Shown: positions 36,383 to 50,700 of the stretch, one piece after another
How the letters are laid out: the number at the start of each line of letters is the position of its first letter
How positions within the stretch are numbered: position 1 is the stretch's first letter
Source of the DNA: Mesaphorura yosii
Lineage: Eukaryota > Arthropoda > Collembola > Poduromorpha > Tullbergiidae
Length of the DNA stretch: 64,000 nt
Assembly (NCBI GenBank): GCA_009869945.1
Contig: WIXG01000183.1
Span: 1-64,000, forward strand
Direction: 5' to 3'
The notes under the pieces: model-generated
Told to the model about the DNA's origin: nothing
What the model saw: only the letters and a program-made list of their open reading frames with translations
Databases searched by the model: none
Program-made: the position numbers and the translations under genes

Positions 36383-36487
36383 CCTAAATTTTATTAAATG
36401 AAATACGTGCGCTTAAAATATTTGGGAAACGCAACGGTTTTAATATTTCCTGATTTATTTGGAATATTTTCATGATTACGGCACTAA

Positions 36488-36493
36488 AATAAA
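36488..36493 (+). terminator. Polyadenylation signal of MFSD8
   Basis: AATAAA 106 nt after the stop at 36380-36382, followed within 20 nt by a strong 10-bp hairpin. Confidence 0.5.
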
Positions 36494-36511
36494 TATTTCC
36501 CAGGAAGAGGG

Positions 36512-36537
36512 CTTGGATCCCTCTTCTGGGATCCAAG
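36512..36537. repeat. Perfect 10-bp inverted repeat downstream of MFSD8
   Basis: Arms cttggatccc (36512-36521) and gggatccaag (36528-36537) enclose a six-base loop. It lies just after the likely polyadenylation signal and may mark the 3' processing region or an unrelated small palindrome. Confidence 0.6.
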
Positions 36538-39500
36538 TCTAAAATTCAGCGACATTTATTCATCATTATCTCATTTATGAACGCCGATGTGAAATGTGAA
36601 GTCTGCGCTTGGAATCAATTTCTAATTTTTACCACCAGCTTTCACGCGAACACACGGGCCAGATACCCATTGTGTGAATTCTCGCAAGTCTTCTAAAAAT
36701 TTCCCTGACAGGGAGGGTTTGGGTTCTGTAAAAAATCTTCATCCCAGCCTTCAAAATTCAAGGAAGGACGCCGGAACGTGCAAATAATTTCAAGAGAAAA
36801 CAGAAAGCATCCTGTCTCAAACTGAAATAAGACGTTCGGAACTTATTTTTGAAGACAACGGTTTCAGAATGAGTCGAAAGCACTTGCTAAATTCACTACA
36901 ACCCGGAGAATTTTTTTTGACGGAGAACGAGCGGGTGGGTGACCACTACCTTAAAATAAACTTGAATAATAAAAATGCACACGGATCCCCAAACGAACTA
37001 AACAGAATAGAATGGCGCGCCGAAATTTCTCCAGATGCATGCTGATGCATTAATATTCTTGGATGTGTTCGAGATCAAGTCGTGCAAATAAAATGGAAAT
37101 AGATGGAAAAGAAATTGCTTCCTCGCCCTTGTTCAATTTTTAGCAAAAAACTTGGAAAACTTTCAAGAAACGAATATTTGTTGCAAGCTGGAGCTTGGAG
37201 GTTGGTTAAACAACTGCAAAGGTTTTGTGGTGCCTTGCGCCTTTCGTCTTTTCACTTTACCCGAAACCGGAAGAAGTGTCGTAATTATCTTTGCAATTAT
37301 TGAAGGTGGGATAATTCTGTAGTGGAGCCAGCAACATTTTGATTGGCCGTGCCTCATGCAATTTGAACTTGACTAAGAAGGATAGAATCTCAATATACAG
37401 CAGAGCACAATCCTTATTTGCTATTCCAAGAAAGAAGTGAATGTCAAATATTCCAGTCGTACTTATAACATCAAATGAGGACCAGGATCCAAAGTGATTA
37501 TATTTACATTGTAACAAACTCGTAAGTTTCCATTTCTTTTCATCAATAAAACATGGTAATTGAATTGAATCTGAAATTACTTCATTCTACCTGCCCTGCT
37601 CCTGACTTTCTCTTCCCACTGCCACACAGAAATCAATGGATTAAAATATTTATGGGTTTCTAACACACAAAAGTCAGCAGGGAGAGAGAGCGTCTTTTGC
37701 GTGAGCGTCTGCGGTTAAGCAAAGTACGGCTAAATTTCGGAAGGAAACAAAAATAAAAGTTTTTGGGCAACAACTTGAACCGTACTCTCCGAAAGACAAA
37801 TATTTCATTTGGCGACTCGCGACTGCGACACGTTCGTTTAAGGAACTAAAGCCAGAACGCAATTTCCAATTAAGTCGTTGTCTCACAAATCAAGCTGCTT
37901 GTCTAGCTATTTCCTGTTTCTACCTGCGCGTGAGGTCCAAACCTATCCGTCGCTGTCTGTGCTGTCGCGTTTTTGTCTCTGGCGATAGACGAATTGACAC
38001 ACGCCATTCAATCCAACAGTGTTCTCACATTTTAGAACGTGTCTGAAAGAGAAAATTAGCCAGCATGCCGAGCCCAAAATAGGAGGATTTGTAAAACCTT
38101 TTCTCAACAATTCTCGAGATGTTAAACTTATATTTCATCGTTCGAGGTTTAAATTCTTTTGATTTTCGAGAATCGTGTAGCGAATGACTACTAGCATGGA
38201 AAAACAATACCAAGAATACTTACACAAGTAAACAATAACGAAAGAGCTGCCAAACAAAGAATCCATTAACAAGCTCTCTAAATACGACAAGTAAAGCACG
38301 AGCTATAAATTCTACGAAAAGTGTGAATTAGATTAACAAAATGTCGTCTTTTAGGGAAATTGTTGTTTTAAGAACATGCAAGCAGTATTTACATTTCGTT
38401 GACGGAAGACAGGCAAGCCCTTCAGAATTTATTCTATTGAGCTTATTTAAAAATTAACTCCAAGCTTCTTCGTGAATGTTTAACCAACGCATACTTGAAG
38501 GTAAAGGCGAAGTGTAGATTTGAAGTGTCTAAATATCCGTCGAATACATCTCTTCAAAAGCGGTAGCGGGAGTTTGCCTTTTCTCTTCCTCGGATCTTAA
38601 ATGGATTAATGAGACAAATATAAGAGTTAAAAAGTGACAGCTTCAACAACTTTCTAATCTTCTTTGTTCCCTACTCGCTCAGGAAGTTGGATGCTGCGAT
38701 GGAAGAAACGGCGACGGCTTCTCTCTTGTAATCCACTCATTAGGCTGAAACGGGATTATCAAAATTAACTTCTTATCCATCAACAACTGGACTGGACATA
38801 AACTGGTTTCATGTTTGAGTCGCACCTAAATTTAGCCGAATTGCATTGAATATAGGAAATCAGATATGAATGGTTGTGCAAGAAATTTAAGGTTAATAGC
38901 GGACACTTTCCGATAACAAAATCTGCTCGTTTAGTTAAATCAGGAGCTGAGAAGTCGATCCATCACTTTCGTCACGAACTTCGATGCTTTGAGTTTGATT
39001 TCGTCGTGGAAACCCGTCCCAGTTTTCAGCCACAAACACAACCTTTCATTTACAAATGCATGACGCACAAGATCTCTGAGAATTCCATAAAAGTATTCAT
39101 TCCATTTCAATTTTTTGTCTTCTCGTTCGTGATATTCAATCTAAAGCAAGCGAATAACAGAGAATTCTTTCCGCTCAGGCTCCCCACCCTTCAATCTTCC
39201 TCTTCTCGAAGAAAACCGCAAATAAGATCACCACCCGTTGCTGGTGTTCTTATTCTGTCTCGGCCTGTCAGGGAATGCGAACATGTTTCCAGACAAAAGT
39301 ATCTTCATTCATCTTGTCTGCGTGTTATCTCTTTTGAAAAATGATCACTTTTATATTCCCGTATTTTTCTTTATTCGGTTAACAGCTTCTTCGCTGCTGC
39401 TGCCTCAGCTTTTGCTGCGTGCACTCGCGCCTTTGTCTTTTTTCAGTCTGCCACGCAGTGACGCAGGGCAAAGCAAGGCAGAGGTGGAGAAACTATGCAG

Positions 39501-42500
39501 GCGGTTGACCCGGTCTCCAGCGCTTCGAGTGTCGAGAGCGAACGGAAGGATAATTTATTATGAAATTTTGACGTACGAGCGAGTGTATTATTTGGAAGAT
39601 TTGTTCGGGGATGTTCTGACTAATCAATTTACGATTTGTCACTCGTAGTGTGTCAGTTTACGCCGTGTGACTCGCAGAGATAAATCACTCGCGCGTGCAG
39701 TGTACTCGGAACGTGTGTTTTATTTCGCCAGGTATGAACTCATATTTTTTCCTATTTTTCCTTGTCTCGATGGCATCTATTTATAAAATTGATGAATCTA
39801 ATTAAACGTTTCCATTGAGTAATAAAAATTATCACACCCGCTTTTATTACATAGAAAACGGATTTAGAGCATGGAAAAGAATAAACTTTGAGTTAGTGCA
39901 TTGAATTGTTTGCAGAATGAGTAAAAATCAGAATGGAAAGCTATAAATTACTGGAAGGAATGTGTGTGAAGAAACGACAAACGACTCTTTTCGACGTAAA
40001 AATTTGTGAAAGATCACTTCAACGAAATACACAAGTCGAGGTGAAAGTGCATTATTTTCCAAGTGAGCACACAAGCACAATTACTTATTTACAGAACTGC
40101 ATTATTGTTGTACGTACCCTTTTGACTTTCTTGAATTAAAAGCAGTCATTCATACGTCCAACTCCAAGCATCTATGAGAAGAGAATGTAGCAAGAATTCG
40201 TGGGCAACAATTGAGCGAGCATTTCTTTATTGACAAACTCTTGCTTAATGCACCTTATTATGCCATTATTGCTTTCTACGGATAAGACATGTTTCCAATC
40301 CGTACAGTGCAATCTGAGCCAGAATTTCAGGTATCGCGAACAGTAACACGTAAAAGTCAATTTCTCCACTGAAAAATCATGCCACCCTGCCCGCGTTTTT
40401 GTTACTCCGAAGAAGGTGTCAACAGCGTACTTGATTTATTTACTTTCATTACATATTTTATGCATCAAGGCACAATACATCAAAGCAGCAGAAAGAGTAA
40501 GGCAGTTGTTACAATGGAAGTGGCACGTAAGTGTTTCAGGCCTTGATGCAAAGTGCGAACAGCAAAAATTGTGTTGCGTAATTCAGTAGACTCAAGTCAA
40601 GCCTGAAAATAATAGAGTACAATAGCGAAGTGCGTGCAGGTGAAGAAAAGAGTCAAGTCTTTTAGATTTTCATCATTAACGTCATGTCATGTCGGGTAAT
40701 AAATAAGAAATTGTTATTTCGTAATCCAGTTCACATTTTGATCCGAGCCGGTGCGGCGTTGAGTTCTTCTATGAATAAGGAGCAGTCTCGCCTAATGCAA
40801 TTTTTAATGAAATTAACTTCAAAGAAAGGCGTGCGCTGGCTTTCTTAGTCTGCTTCGTGCACTGTTTCCAGAGGTAGGTTGAGGGGTTGAAGAATATTTT
40901 GCATACACAGGCAGGGATTGCAGCTGTGTATGGTGACAGAACATCATCTCCTTTCGGTCGTGAAGATTTGTAATACGCATCACATTGCGCAAATGATGAT
41001 GGCAATAATAAACGTAATAGCAATTGTTATTTAGATGCATTACATACATTTTTACGGCAGAATTCATCGCCATCGTCTGCGTCTCCGAGTGTTATTATTA
41101 TTACTGCAAATAAAGTCCTTTACTACGCACCGCTTCCGTCCCTTGCGATGCACAATGCTAAAATTCATTCTTCATTTGTTCGCTACAACGCTCATGAACT
41201 CAGCCTTCAAATTATAGCAACATGCAGGGAAATATTCAACGAATTTTATGTTAGTATGTTTTAGTGTTCGTATTCTTTGCATATCACATTAGTTTAGACA
41301 GACGCAGCAAGCAGCAGCGCAAGGAAATGATGCAGATCACATTGTGTCTTTACAAAAAGAGAAAATAACATGTCATGATGATTCGTATAATTAGTTCACT
41401 ATTTATATTCGCTTTTTACGTATGATCATTCGTGTAGACAACTGGCAACTCAAGACAAAGACAACTGCTACAATGGACGACGTTAAACTTCAGGTGCTGA
41501 AAAATGCCAATTTCTGCCATGCGTAGTTAATTTAGCATAGACCTACGAGTCGGGAAGAATTCCTCTCTGTAATTAAGTGTCCGCTTTCACGTGACAAATG
41601 CAGTATAATTCCTTTGTTAGACTGGAATGCAATACGTCGCCTTGACTTGTGCACAGTTTTTTTGTGTAAAATATGCCATCACTTGAAACTCGTGAGTGAT
41701 ATGAGACTGTCTGAGATTTTATACATTCCTTCCGTCATAACGCGCCAAACGCGTATTTATGCAATGCAGAAAATTGGCAGATTGAGAGACGCGTTTGCTC
41801 TTTTGCTTTCACGGAGTGAGAGCAGCAGAAGGAAATGGGTGTGAAGGATCAAGGAAGGTTAGTCTTCTTACGGAGGAAGAAGAAGGAAAAATAGGCAGAG
41901 AGAAGGTGATAAATCAACATTAGTACGGCGAGAGAAAGCTTCCAGATGTCTTTTCTCTCTCATCTCATCAGATACGAAAAGGCGCACTTCCTCCCGAGTG
42001 TGTCTTCACCGCTGCAACTCTGCAACAGGATCCCTCAATGCACTCACTGCAATTCTCCGCTTCCGACTCGTCTCTTAAATCTGCCGGCTCTTACCTTTCC
42101 ACGTTCCCTCGCCCATTCAATGAATCTATTTTGTCTGTGCTGCATTGTTTGCCTACTCGTAGCGTATACGGATTACTTCCTCGCTCTTTCTTCCTGCTTC
42201 TCGGAATTTCATGGTCAATCCATAGTCCAGCCTAGCCGCGAAGGATAACTACCGAACAGATATTTATCACGCAACACCGGATTAAGTGTAACAGGAAAAT
42301 AACAAAGGGGGAAATTGATAAGAATTACAAACAGCAACTTTCTCTCGCCTTCTTGATTGTTAAACTTCCTTTCATCAGCGTATTTTTCTCATTCACCGAT
42401 TCCGATTCATTTTTCTTGGTTAGACTCTTGCATTGACCTGGACTGGCGTGGCCGAGCTACTTCCGGGCCTCATTTTGTGACTCACCACGCTGAATCGCCT

Positions 42501-44729
42501 TGTTCATCATGAGTAATTACTGCCTACGTATTTCAATACATTCCTTCCTTCGAAGCTGGTGCGGGGATTCCTAACGAGTAGTGTCGTATTGCTAATTGTA
42601 ATTGGTTAAACTCAAAATAGGAAGAGGACTGTAGTTAACTCAATTTGCTAATAGTTGCGAGCGCCGAACGAAGGGACTAATCAAGCAATGTTCGCTAAGA
42701 AAATAAAAGAATTTTGTCAAACTCCTAATCACTCACTGCTAACGAAACGCACAAACTTTATGTCAAGAGCCTCGTCTTTCTACGCGCTCGTCTTGTTTTG
42801 GGAAAAGTGAGCTTGGCAGCAGCAGCGGCGACGTCAGCAGAGGCATGGCAGCTCGTTAAATGAGCCTGGCAAGCATTCTTCTTCGCTTTCTCCATCTTTC
42901 GCCTAGATACGAAATAAGAACTGTGGATTTCTGGATGAAAAGTTGAAGCGACACAAATGAATGACAAGATTTATGGATCTCGCATACATCGAAGGTCATA
43001 TTTCATGACAAATATTCTTTTATTTATTTTTCCTCTTTAAATCGAGTAATACCGTGACAATGGTTAATGGAATTACATTCTGACAAATTATATGCTCCCT
43101 CCGCGTGTATTTTCACGGGATAGCCTAAATATTGTGTAACCCATCAATTCTTATGTTCTAACGTCTTGCTTAACTCAAACACGTAATTATTGGTTTGGTG
43201 TAATCTGAGGTTCCCGCTCTCCTTAAAGTTAACCGCAGCCCACGCTACAACCAGCTTAGCCTTAGCCTTAGCACTGGGAACATTAAGTCTATTTCGTATT
43301 TCATAAGGGAGACACAATTTAATACTGTGTAATCTGTGTTGACACTTTTAATTTTAGGTTCGCGTACGACAACGATTAATTCCAACTCCAAACGTCTCGT
43401 CGCCGTGCACTCTTGGGTACTTCCACCTGATTAACATACGAAAATTATATTTCCCATTTCCCGCTGCACGCAGTTATTTTTAAATTATTACTGGACACGT
43501 TCAGTGACTACATGGAAACGGTGAAAGAGTGTCATGCATAAAATGAGCATTTTTCACTTTGTATGAAACTTTGTGAAATTGTAAATTCCTTATTCCCACC
43601 TGCATTTTCTAATTCCTGTTCAGGAAAACTAATTTCGCCTTGTATTCACTCTTTACATGAAACATTTCCATTTTTGTGTCCGCCACAAACGGCACCGATA
43701 TGACGACTTGGATAACTGCTTGCGACTCACCGTCGACGAGAACGTCGAGTTCACTCACGTATTAAGTATTGTTCTGGCACAAACATGTTAAATGATATGC
43801 ACATTCGCGACGCGCACAACTCCTGTGCCTGCACGAGGTTTCCAGGAAGGTGAGTCCACGACATGAAAGTTCCATCAGGGAGCCTTGACACTTGGAACCA
43901 CGTCGAACAACGGAAATAAACTTTTTGGAAATGGTAAACATGAATTGTGTTCGATTTCAATTTTTGTATTTTATTTCTTCGGGGAATTTTGCATTCTTCA
44001 TCTTCGAGAACAACGAACGCATCGGCATAACGACATGGCGGAGTGGTGAATCGATACAGTGAGAATTCGGAGACGGCAGCGACGGCGACGGTGAGGAGAT
44101 GAAATATGGAAATGTGAGTAGTAATAGTCTTTCATGATTATAAACCATGAAGGTCGTCGTCGTCTCCTATTCGGCCCCGAACTGTGCCGCTCTGGATGGA
44201 GTGTGAATTGATGTGACAATTGCGGCATGGCGAGTTAGCCCGTAAAATAGGTTCATTTGTGGCCTGCGTCTTTTTTATTATTTTGTCCTCACAGAGAAAA
44301 CCCATCCCGAGACAAGTAATCGTACTTTATATTTATTTGCTCCGGGCATCATATTATAATATGCTGGGACGCCGACCCGTGCCGGTGTCGGATTTGGCCC
44401 GTGCAAGGACGAGCGAACGCCACACCACGAGGTACGCAGTTCGATGCATTACGGAAGATGCCTCGTTCTCGCTCGTGTGCGTGTTGTGGTCGAATTTGCG
44501 GCGGCGTTGGCATTGGTAAAAGATCGTCGACTGAAACATAACGAAATTAAAGTGATGGCTGTCGTGAAATGGAAAAAAAGCGCATTTCTTCGCTCCTGAT
44601 TTCCTGCCGTGCGCGACCCAAGTGAAGTAGAACTCTCGATTAGTCACTCTAGCAGCGAAGGCTGACGAATACGGCTCAAATGAAAAAGTGAAGACACATT
44701 GTTTCGGATTCTTGAAATGGCGCAAAAAC
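36538..44729. other. Gene-free region between two convergent genes
   Basis: About 8 kb with no recognisable coding region, RNA gene or mobile element. ORFs such as 38874-39344 and 39238-39648 overlap each other in different frames, lack motifs and have unbiased composition, so I treat them as chance. Parts near 44730 belong to the 3' UTR of the CA-related gene. Confidence 0.55.
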
Positions 44730-47700
44730 CTACGACTGATTCTGAGAAGATGTTTTCCAAGTATTGGCTGCGAAAAATATGGAAATTAATTTACGCTTTT
44801 GAGAAGTTCGGGTCCGGCATAGCATTAAGAAAATAATTTCGCACTGAACGACCGACCCGGCCTCCGGCTTACCTTTGTAGTACATTTCCTTCTGTATGCT
44901 TGTTTTGCATTCCACACCGTGCCCCTGGAAAGAAAGCAGGGGTAAGAAAGTGCGTAAAGAACCACAAATAGGATGCTATGCGGGTTCAACCCTCAAGCGG
45001 ACGGTCGGTCTATTCAGACACAGCTAGGTGTGTCGTTGATTACAAAACTATGTTGGCACTAATTTAAATTGAAACTTACGACTTTCTTTTCACAGAGTCT
45101 TTTTCAACAACAGTGGAATACTTTTATTAAAGTTCACAGAAACAACAACAAAACTAAAGTTGTTCCTTTCGCCCGTTCCCGTTTGGCAAAAGTAAGTAGT
45201 TCACTTGTCAGCCTTTCTTTATTACGTTATTCAAAATGCTGTTAAGACTTTCCTCTGTTGTTCTTCCGCCAGCATCGCATGTCTTGAAGCTCCGCAGAGG
45301 AAGATAATCCTCTTTTATTCACCTTGACAAGCCGAATTCCAAACAACATCAGCTTACAAGTGCCGTTTGCATCAGAAACACCGACGACTGAATGAACTTT
45401 TCTACATCTCGTTTCCACACGGCGCGGGCCGACTGTCTTAAAGTTTCTTTTATATGACGTTTGGGGAATCCCTCCGCATTGTCACGGAATACAAAAATGT
45501 CATTAAAACGGCGGCGAAACTATGTTAAGTTTATGGGCAGAAGCAGAATTAGAATTACATTCTGCTGACAATGAGCAATGACAATAGGGATAACGAGAAC
45601 ATAAAAATTGTCATTACACTGATTGTAATTGGTCTCGCTTCCTTCCTTTCAACGAGACTTAATTAAGGGAGAATTATAATTACGTTCGCTCGCCGACCGA
45701 TTCCCAGGCGTCCATTACAATTACAACAAGCATGAATTTTAGTAACTTCAACCTTCCGCACGCTCACGTCTTGTAATCAGTAATTCAGCTCAGAATTTAT
45801 GGCCTCCTTTCGAACGACTAATTGGAATTTGGAATTGGAGCCATAAACTCACGCGTATTACGTATGCGTCCAATTTAAATTTTGAGTTTTGGCTTGGCTC
45901 AGCTTTCTCCGCTACGAGTTTCACTTTCACTCGTTGACATTTGGCCTCTCGTTTGCGTTTGCGGTGAGGCCTGCACCCGCAAGGTGCTATGCTGTACAAG
46001 CCTTCGATATTGAAATAAATTAGATGGATTGATGTTGAGAGCGAAACTTTGGCAGTCTTCTCGCTTTCACTTTCCATTTGTGCGTTACCGTTGAACTGTA
46101 CAAGCATTCCTATCAACACGCGTGTATTTTCTGTTAGTGTGTGTGTTCACTAGTGAAAGAAATTCTGAAAGCTGAGGTAAACAATGGTCGGCCGGCTCTG
46201 GAGGCCGATGTGAAGGCTGCCAGTTGTACACGACCCTCGTGCTCTGTGCCGCCACGCCAAGCCACCACACCGTAATGTTCATACGCGTTGCAGTGCGATG
46301 CATTGCGCTGTGGACAAGGTAAGAAATGGGAAAGTGGACGAGATGAGAAAAGTGCCAAAAGTGAAATGAATGAATGAGTGAATTGAGTTTCCGAGTGACT
46401 ACTAATAGTAATACTTGTTACTTCTTCCTGTAATAATGTATGTATTGGTGTATAATTCACGTCCACGGCTGGGCTGCGTCAACTTTCCCCGTCGTTTCAG
46501 CTGAAGTGGGAATGTACCCCAGCGCAGCACAGCGCTGTTGTCCCAGCGTGGAAAGAGGCAAGGGAAAGTATGGACGAGGAAAAGTTACGGTCATTGGAAA
46601 AGTTTGCGAACGCGTAACGCGTCTGGTGTGTTCCTTCTGAAATTGTACCTTTTCCCAATTCAACTGTTCAACGCCCATTCACTTTGTACTCCACTTTTCC
46701 GTTAGTTGCCAATGCGCGGCGCAACTGCAACCGAATAGTTTGCTAACTACACTTGAATACGTGAGTGAGTGAAAGTAAAATGATACATTCGCCTCTCAGG
46801 TCAGCCCGCCCTGCGCGCTCGCCTGCTCTCTCGTTCCGAGTCAAAGTATGCATTAACACGTTCGCGCTCGCAAAGTCGCTTCTGTAACACTTTGCAAACT
46901 CCGTGCAGGGAGTTCGAGGCTCAGGCTCCTCACCTTATTGAAATCAATGTTTGTCCGGACAGGTCGATGATGAAGTGGTTGCGGTGGACGAAAGTTGCTT
47001 CCCAACGGAGCCTTCTGATACTCTTCGTCGCCCTGCGTCAATTTTCGCAGGACGTACAGCTGCTGCTTCGTAATGTAAATGGGCTTATTAATGATGATCC
47101 ACGTGACAGTCTCGTAACAGGCGGGCATCGTCATGGAGCCTTCGTAGGTCATGAAGTGCTCGGTGTCGGGCAGAAGAGCGTTCAAGGACAGTCGCTGCAG
47201 CGGAGCAGATTGACCTAGTGAACCATTTCAAGAATGTTTTAGAGCAGAGTCGTCTCTTCCCCCTACGCACGGTTTGTGAGCAGACTCAGGCTGTCTCTCA
47301 ACGCAGTCCATGTCAACAAGCCGCCCTAATTTTATGACACAACTTGTGCGCGTATGCATGTGCGTACTCAAATCAAACTTCAAAATGAGGACTCTTTCGC
47401 GCGTGTGATCTTCTTTCATTAATATAGATAAAGTCTGGAGTACAGGATTTATGCGAGATCGCATAAAGCAGCAGCATCTGCGATTCCCGTTGCCGGTTCG
47501 GATGCTGAATGCGTCGCCGCCGCATCCTTTTGAACTGTACTCGGTTAATGTGGCAATTCAGTGCAAAGAAGGGTTGAATGAGAAAATGAGTTGGCTTTAT
47601 CATTTGCATAATAAATGCAATTTTTCTTCGGTTGCCTGTGAGCCCTGCCCTGCCTGCCTAGATTTATGTCAGCCACACTTGCCTAACTAACCGTGCTTGT

Positions 47701-50700
47701 TCCTCACAGACTCCGTACTTGGAAGAAACGAGAAAGCTATCTTGCTCGACTTAAGTGGAATGCGAATGCGAATGCCTTTATCAGGGAAACCTCGAGGAAA
47801 GTCATCTCCGTGTTTGCAACTGATTGCAGTGTTAAATTCCACAGAATCTCCGCGCACGCACAATTTGGAGCCTCGTATAACGTAGCTCATATGATGCAAG
47901 TGCAGATTGTACATGTACGCGTGGACTGCGTTCTGTGTTTTTACGAGTTTGGAGAAGGAAGAACTTACCGCTGTATTTTATTCTACTTAGTTGATCAGTC
48001 AGCAACCGCAGCTCAGGGTTTGATAAATCACCGAGCTAATAAGATAATATACAACATACATTTGCAATTCATGAAAACGGATTCTCGGCTCGAGATTTTT
48101 ATCTTGTTTAAAGTTACAAAGGACGGAATCCGAAAATAGAATGCATAACAAGTAATTTCAGTTTAACTACATTTCCTAACCCGGCATGAGCCGTGCAGGA
48201 GAAGAAAGAGAAAGTAACAACACAATCGGCCTTGAATACATGGACACTTTACATACAAAATCATAAAATCCTCTTTCTGCTTTGCTTGAAAGCCAAGTCA
48301 GCCAAGAAAAACCGAAGCAATATTCAGTTATTATCTTTCCAGATTGTCTTTTGCTTTTGCATCTCATCCGTTTGTTCTTTAAATCAGATTTGGGAAATTT
48401 GATTTGTGGATTTGTCGCAGGCAATAAGCAAAAAAATAAGCAACGGATTTATTTTGCAACTGCGGGCGTGGAACGGGAAAGGGCACGGAAATCCAAAAGA
48501 AGGAATGTAATTGTGATTGGTTTACCTGCAGTAACACAGAGATAGCTACGATTCCTTGTGAACGAAACACGGCTTCGCTAAAGTTACTGTAAAGTTGAGA
48601 ATTGAATCCGTACATTTGCAGCTGCAAGAGAGACAAAGAAAACGGGTCAGTTTGGCCGTCGCATCGCAAGCCAGTAGAATTTATCGAGGTCAGAAACGCG
48701 AAAACACGACTTTGGGAGGAAAGCTTCAATTCATTGCTGGACTTCCTGTTACACAATTAAATGCAAATTGAGGAAGAGATAAAATCGCGAGCTGCGAGTG
48801 GAGTTTGGTGAGAGCAAAGGGTTGAGTTGTGAGATGGGCAATAAATCTGATCCAAACGACAGATAATAGTTTCTACGCGCCCGTACTTGAAAAGTAAACA
48901 CGCACCACTCGTCTTCCGTCCGTGTTTACACGATCAGATTTGTTCCGGGTATGAAAGCAGTGAATAAATTGTGGTTTCGATTCGGGCTCCTCCACAGTCG
49001 TGTTTACTTAGCTGGAATAAAAAATGCCCACGATTTTCTTTCTCCCCCATTGAGTAGCTGCTGAGTTGTTATGAGCCGTGAGTTATGCGATGTGTTGGAA
49101 TACATAATGGGATTGCAAATTACTGTTGCACCTTTAGCTCATTCGCGATCGCAGCAAAATACGCCTGGCGTTGGCTATCTGACCGCCTGGCACGCCTGAC
49201 TCGTCCACGCAAATTCGGGAGTGTGGTCATACATTAAGCAGAATAATAGTAATCACCTCGGCCGGAAATGCATATCCGTCAACAGTGTGTTCTGAGCCAC
49301 CGTCGTCACGCAAGCCGTAATGTATGTGAATTTCGTGAAATTGATATTGGTAGGAGAGTGGACCTCCTGTGATGTTCACGAGAGTCCGAGGGCTTGAGTT
49401 TCCTAAATTACAACAAAAATTTCGTTATCCTCCTGGTACGGCGGCACGCCATGGCCTAGCAAGGCATGACATGGTATGAGAGAAAGGTAGCGTACCTTCG
49501 CCTCCTCCGCCACCTCCTCCAGACTCGCCGTCAGACTCTTCGTCCCACGGCCCGGTGTAGAATATCACGCTATGTCCAGTGTTCGTCATCACCCCGTTCA
49601 GCTGCAAAACCAAACCACACACTTCGACATCAGCGATCAGCGTGACTGACGCGCATTCACGCAGTCTGGCAATAACAATAAAGTAACTGAATTGAATTTT
49701 AGTTTGCAATTTACGGAGGCTCATTATTATCATCGTTGAACCGTCTTGAAAACCCTGCCTATATGATTAAATTTCCGAAAACAAAACGCGTCTTCAACAT
49801 GAATTACAAAATTCCAATTTTGATCGTTTCTCCCAAACTGTAAACTTATGCACTAAAGGGTCTCGACGATTGTTCAGTTGCTAAAGCTGCTGCTGACGCG
49901 CTTTCTCCATTCTCATTTGCTCAACTTCAAAATCAATTTTGACGCGAACCAGAAAATGACACACACAAAACTCATCTCCTTGTGATGATTATGGCTTTAT
50001 TTTAACGTTGAATTTTACACGGAAAAACTCTTATTGGAGACGTGAGCTGAAATTTTCCTGATCTACATGACTACGAATTACGACTTAAATTGTCGAAATT
50101 GAAAACTTTCGGCGGGGAGCAATTTTGTGATGCTACTGGATTGTCTACACCTTGAAAGAGCTATGAGACTTAAGGGAAATCGAAAGTTACATCTGTCTTG
50201 AAATTATGATTGGTTCTTTGTTGGGGACATTTATATCATATAACGACGCAACCACCATCTTTTCTAATGCCGTTGTATTACGTTACTTTCCCTAATAATC
50301 TGAGCTTGTCGTTGGGAAAATTTTTGTGTGCGCTCGGTCCATTCTAGGCACTTTTTAAAAGTTTTTGCTGATGAAAGCTAGTTTGAGATTTTGAAAGAGT
50401 GATAAACATACTTTTCTATAACGAAGGAAGCAAGGTATAACGGATACCCACGTCAAATTTGTACCACATTTTATGCTACTCTGATCGAAGAAGACTTACT
50501 CCTAATTAAGTACGAGGTTTGATTAGCTCATAAATACAGAAACAGTAAAGTCAAAAAGCGTAAAACTTACACGATCCTTGTCAATGTGAAGAGGTCGCAA
50601 ATTAGGATCGTAAAGCAATTTTGATGGTTCCAAATTTACTGGTGATTGTCTCCTTCCTTTGTTGCACAGACTCCAGTCAGGGTTAATCAGACCCCAGAAG

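Noticed and set aside
38874-39344. 156-codon plus-strand ORF
   Set aside because: No recognisable motif, and it is overlapped by a second ORF in another frame (39238-39648), so chance is the simpler reading.
44985-45002. GGGTTCAACCC, resembling a tRNA T-loop
   Set aside because: No matching D-arm, anticodon arm or acceptor stem around it.
47693-48139. 148-codon plus-strand ORF
   Set aside because: It is the antisense shadow of the CA-related exon at 47969-48035 and its flanking introns.
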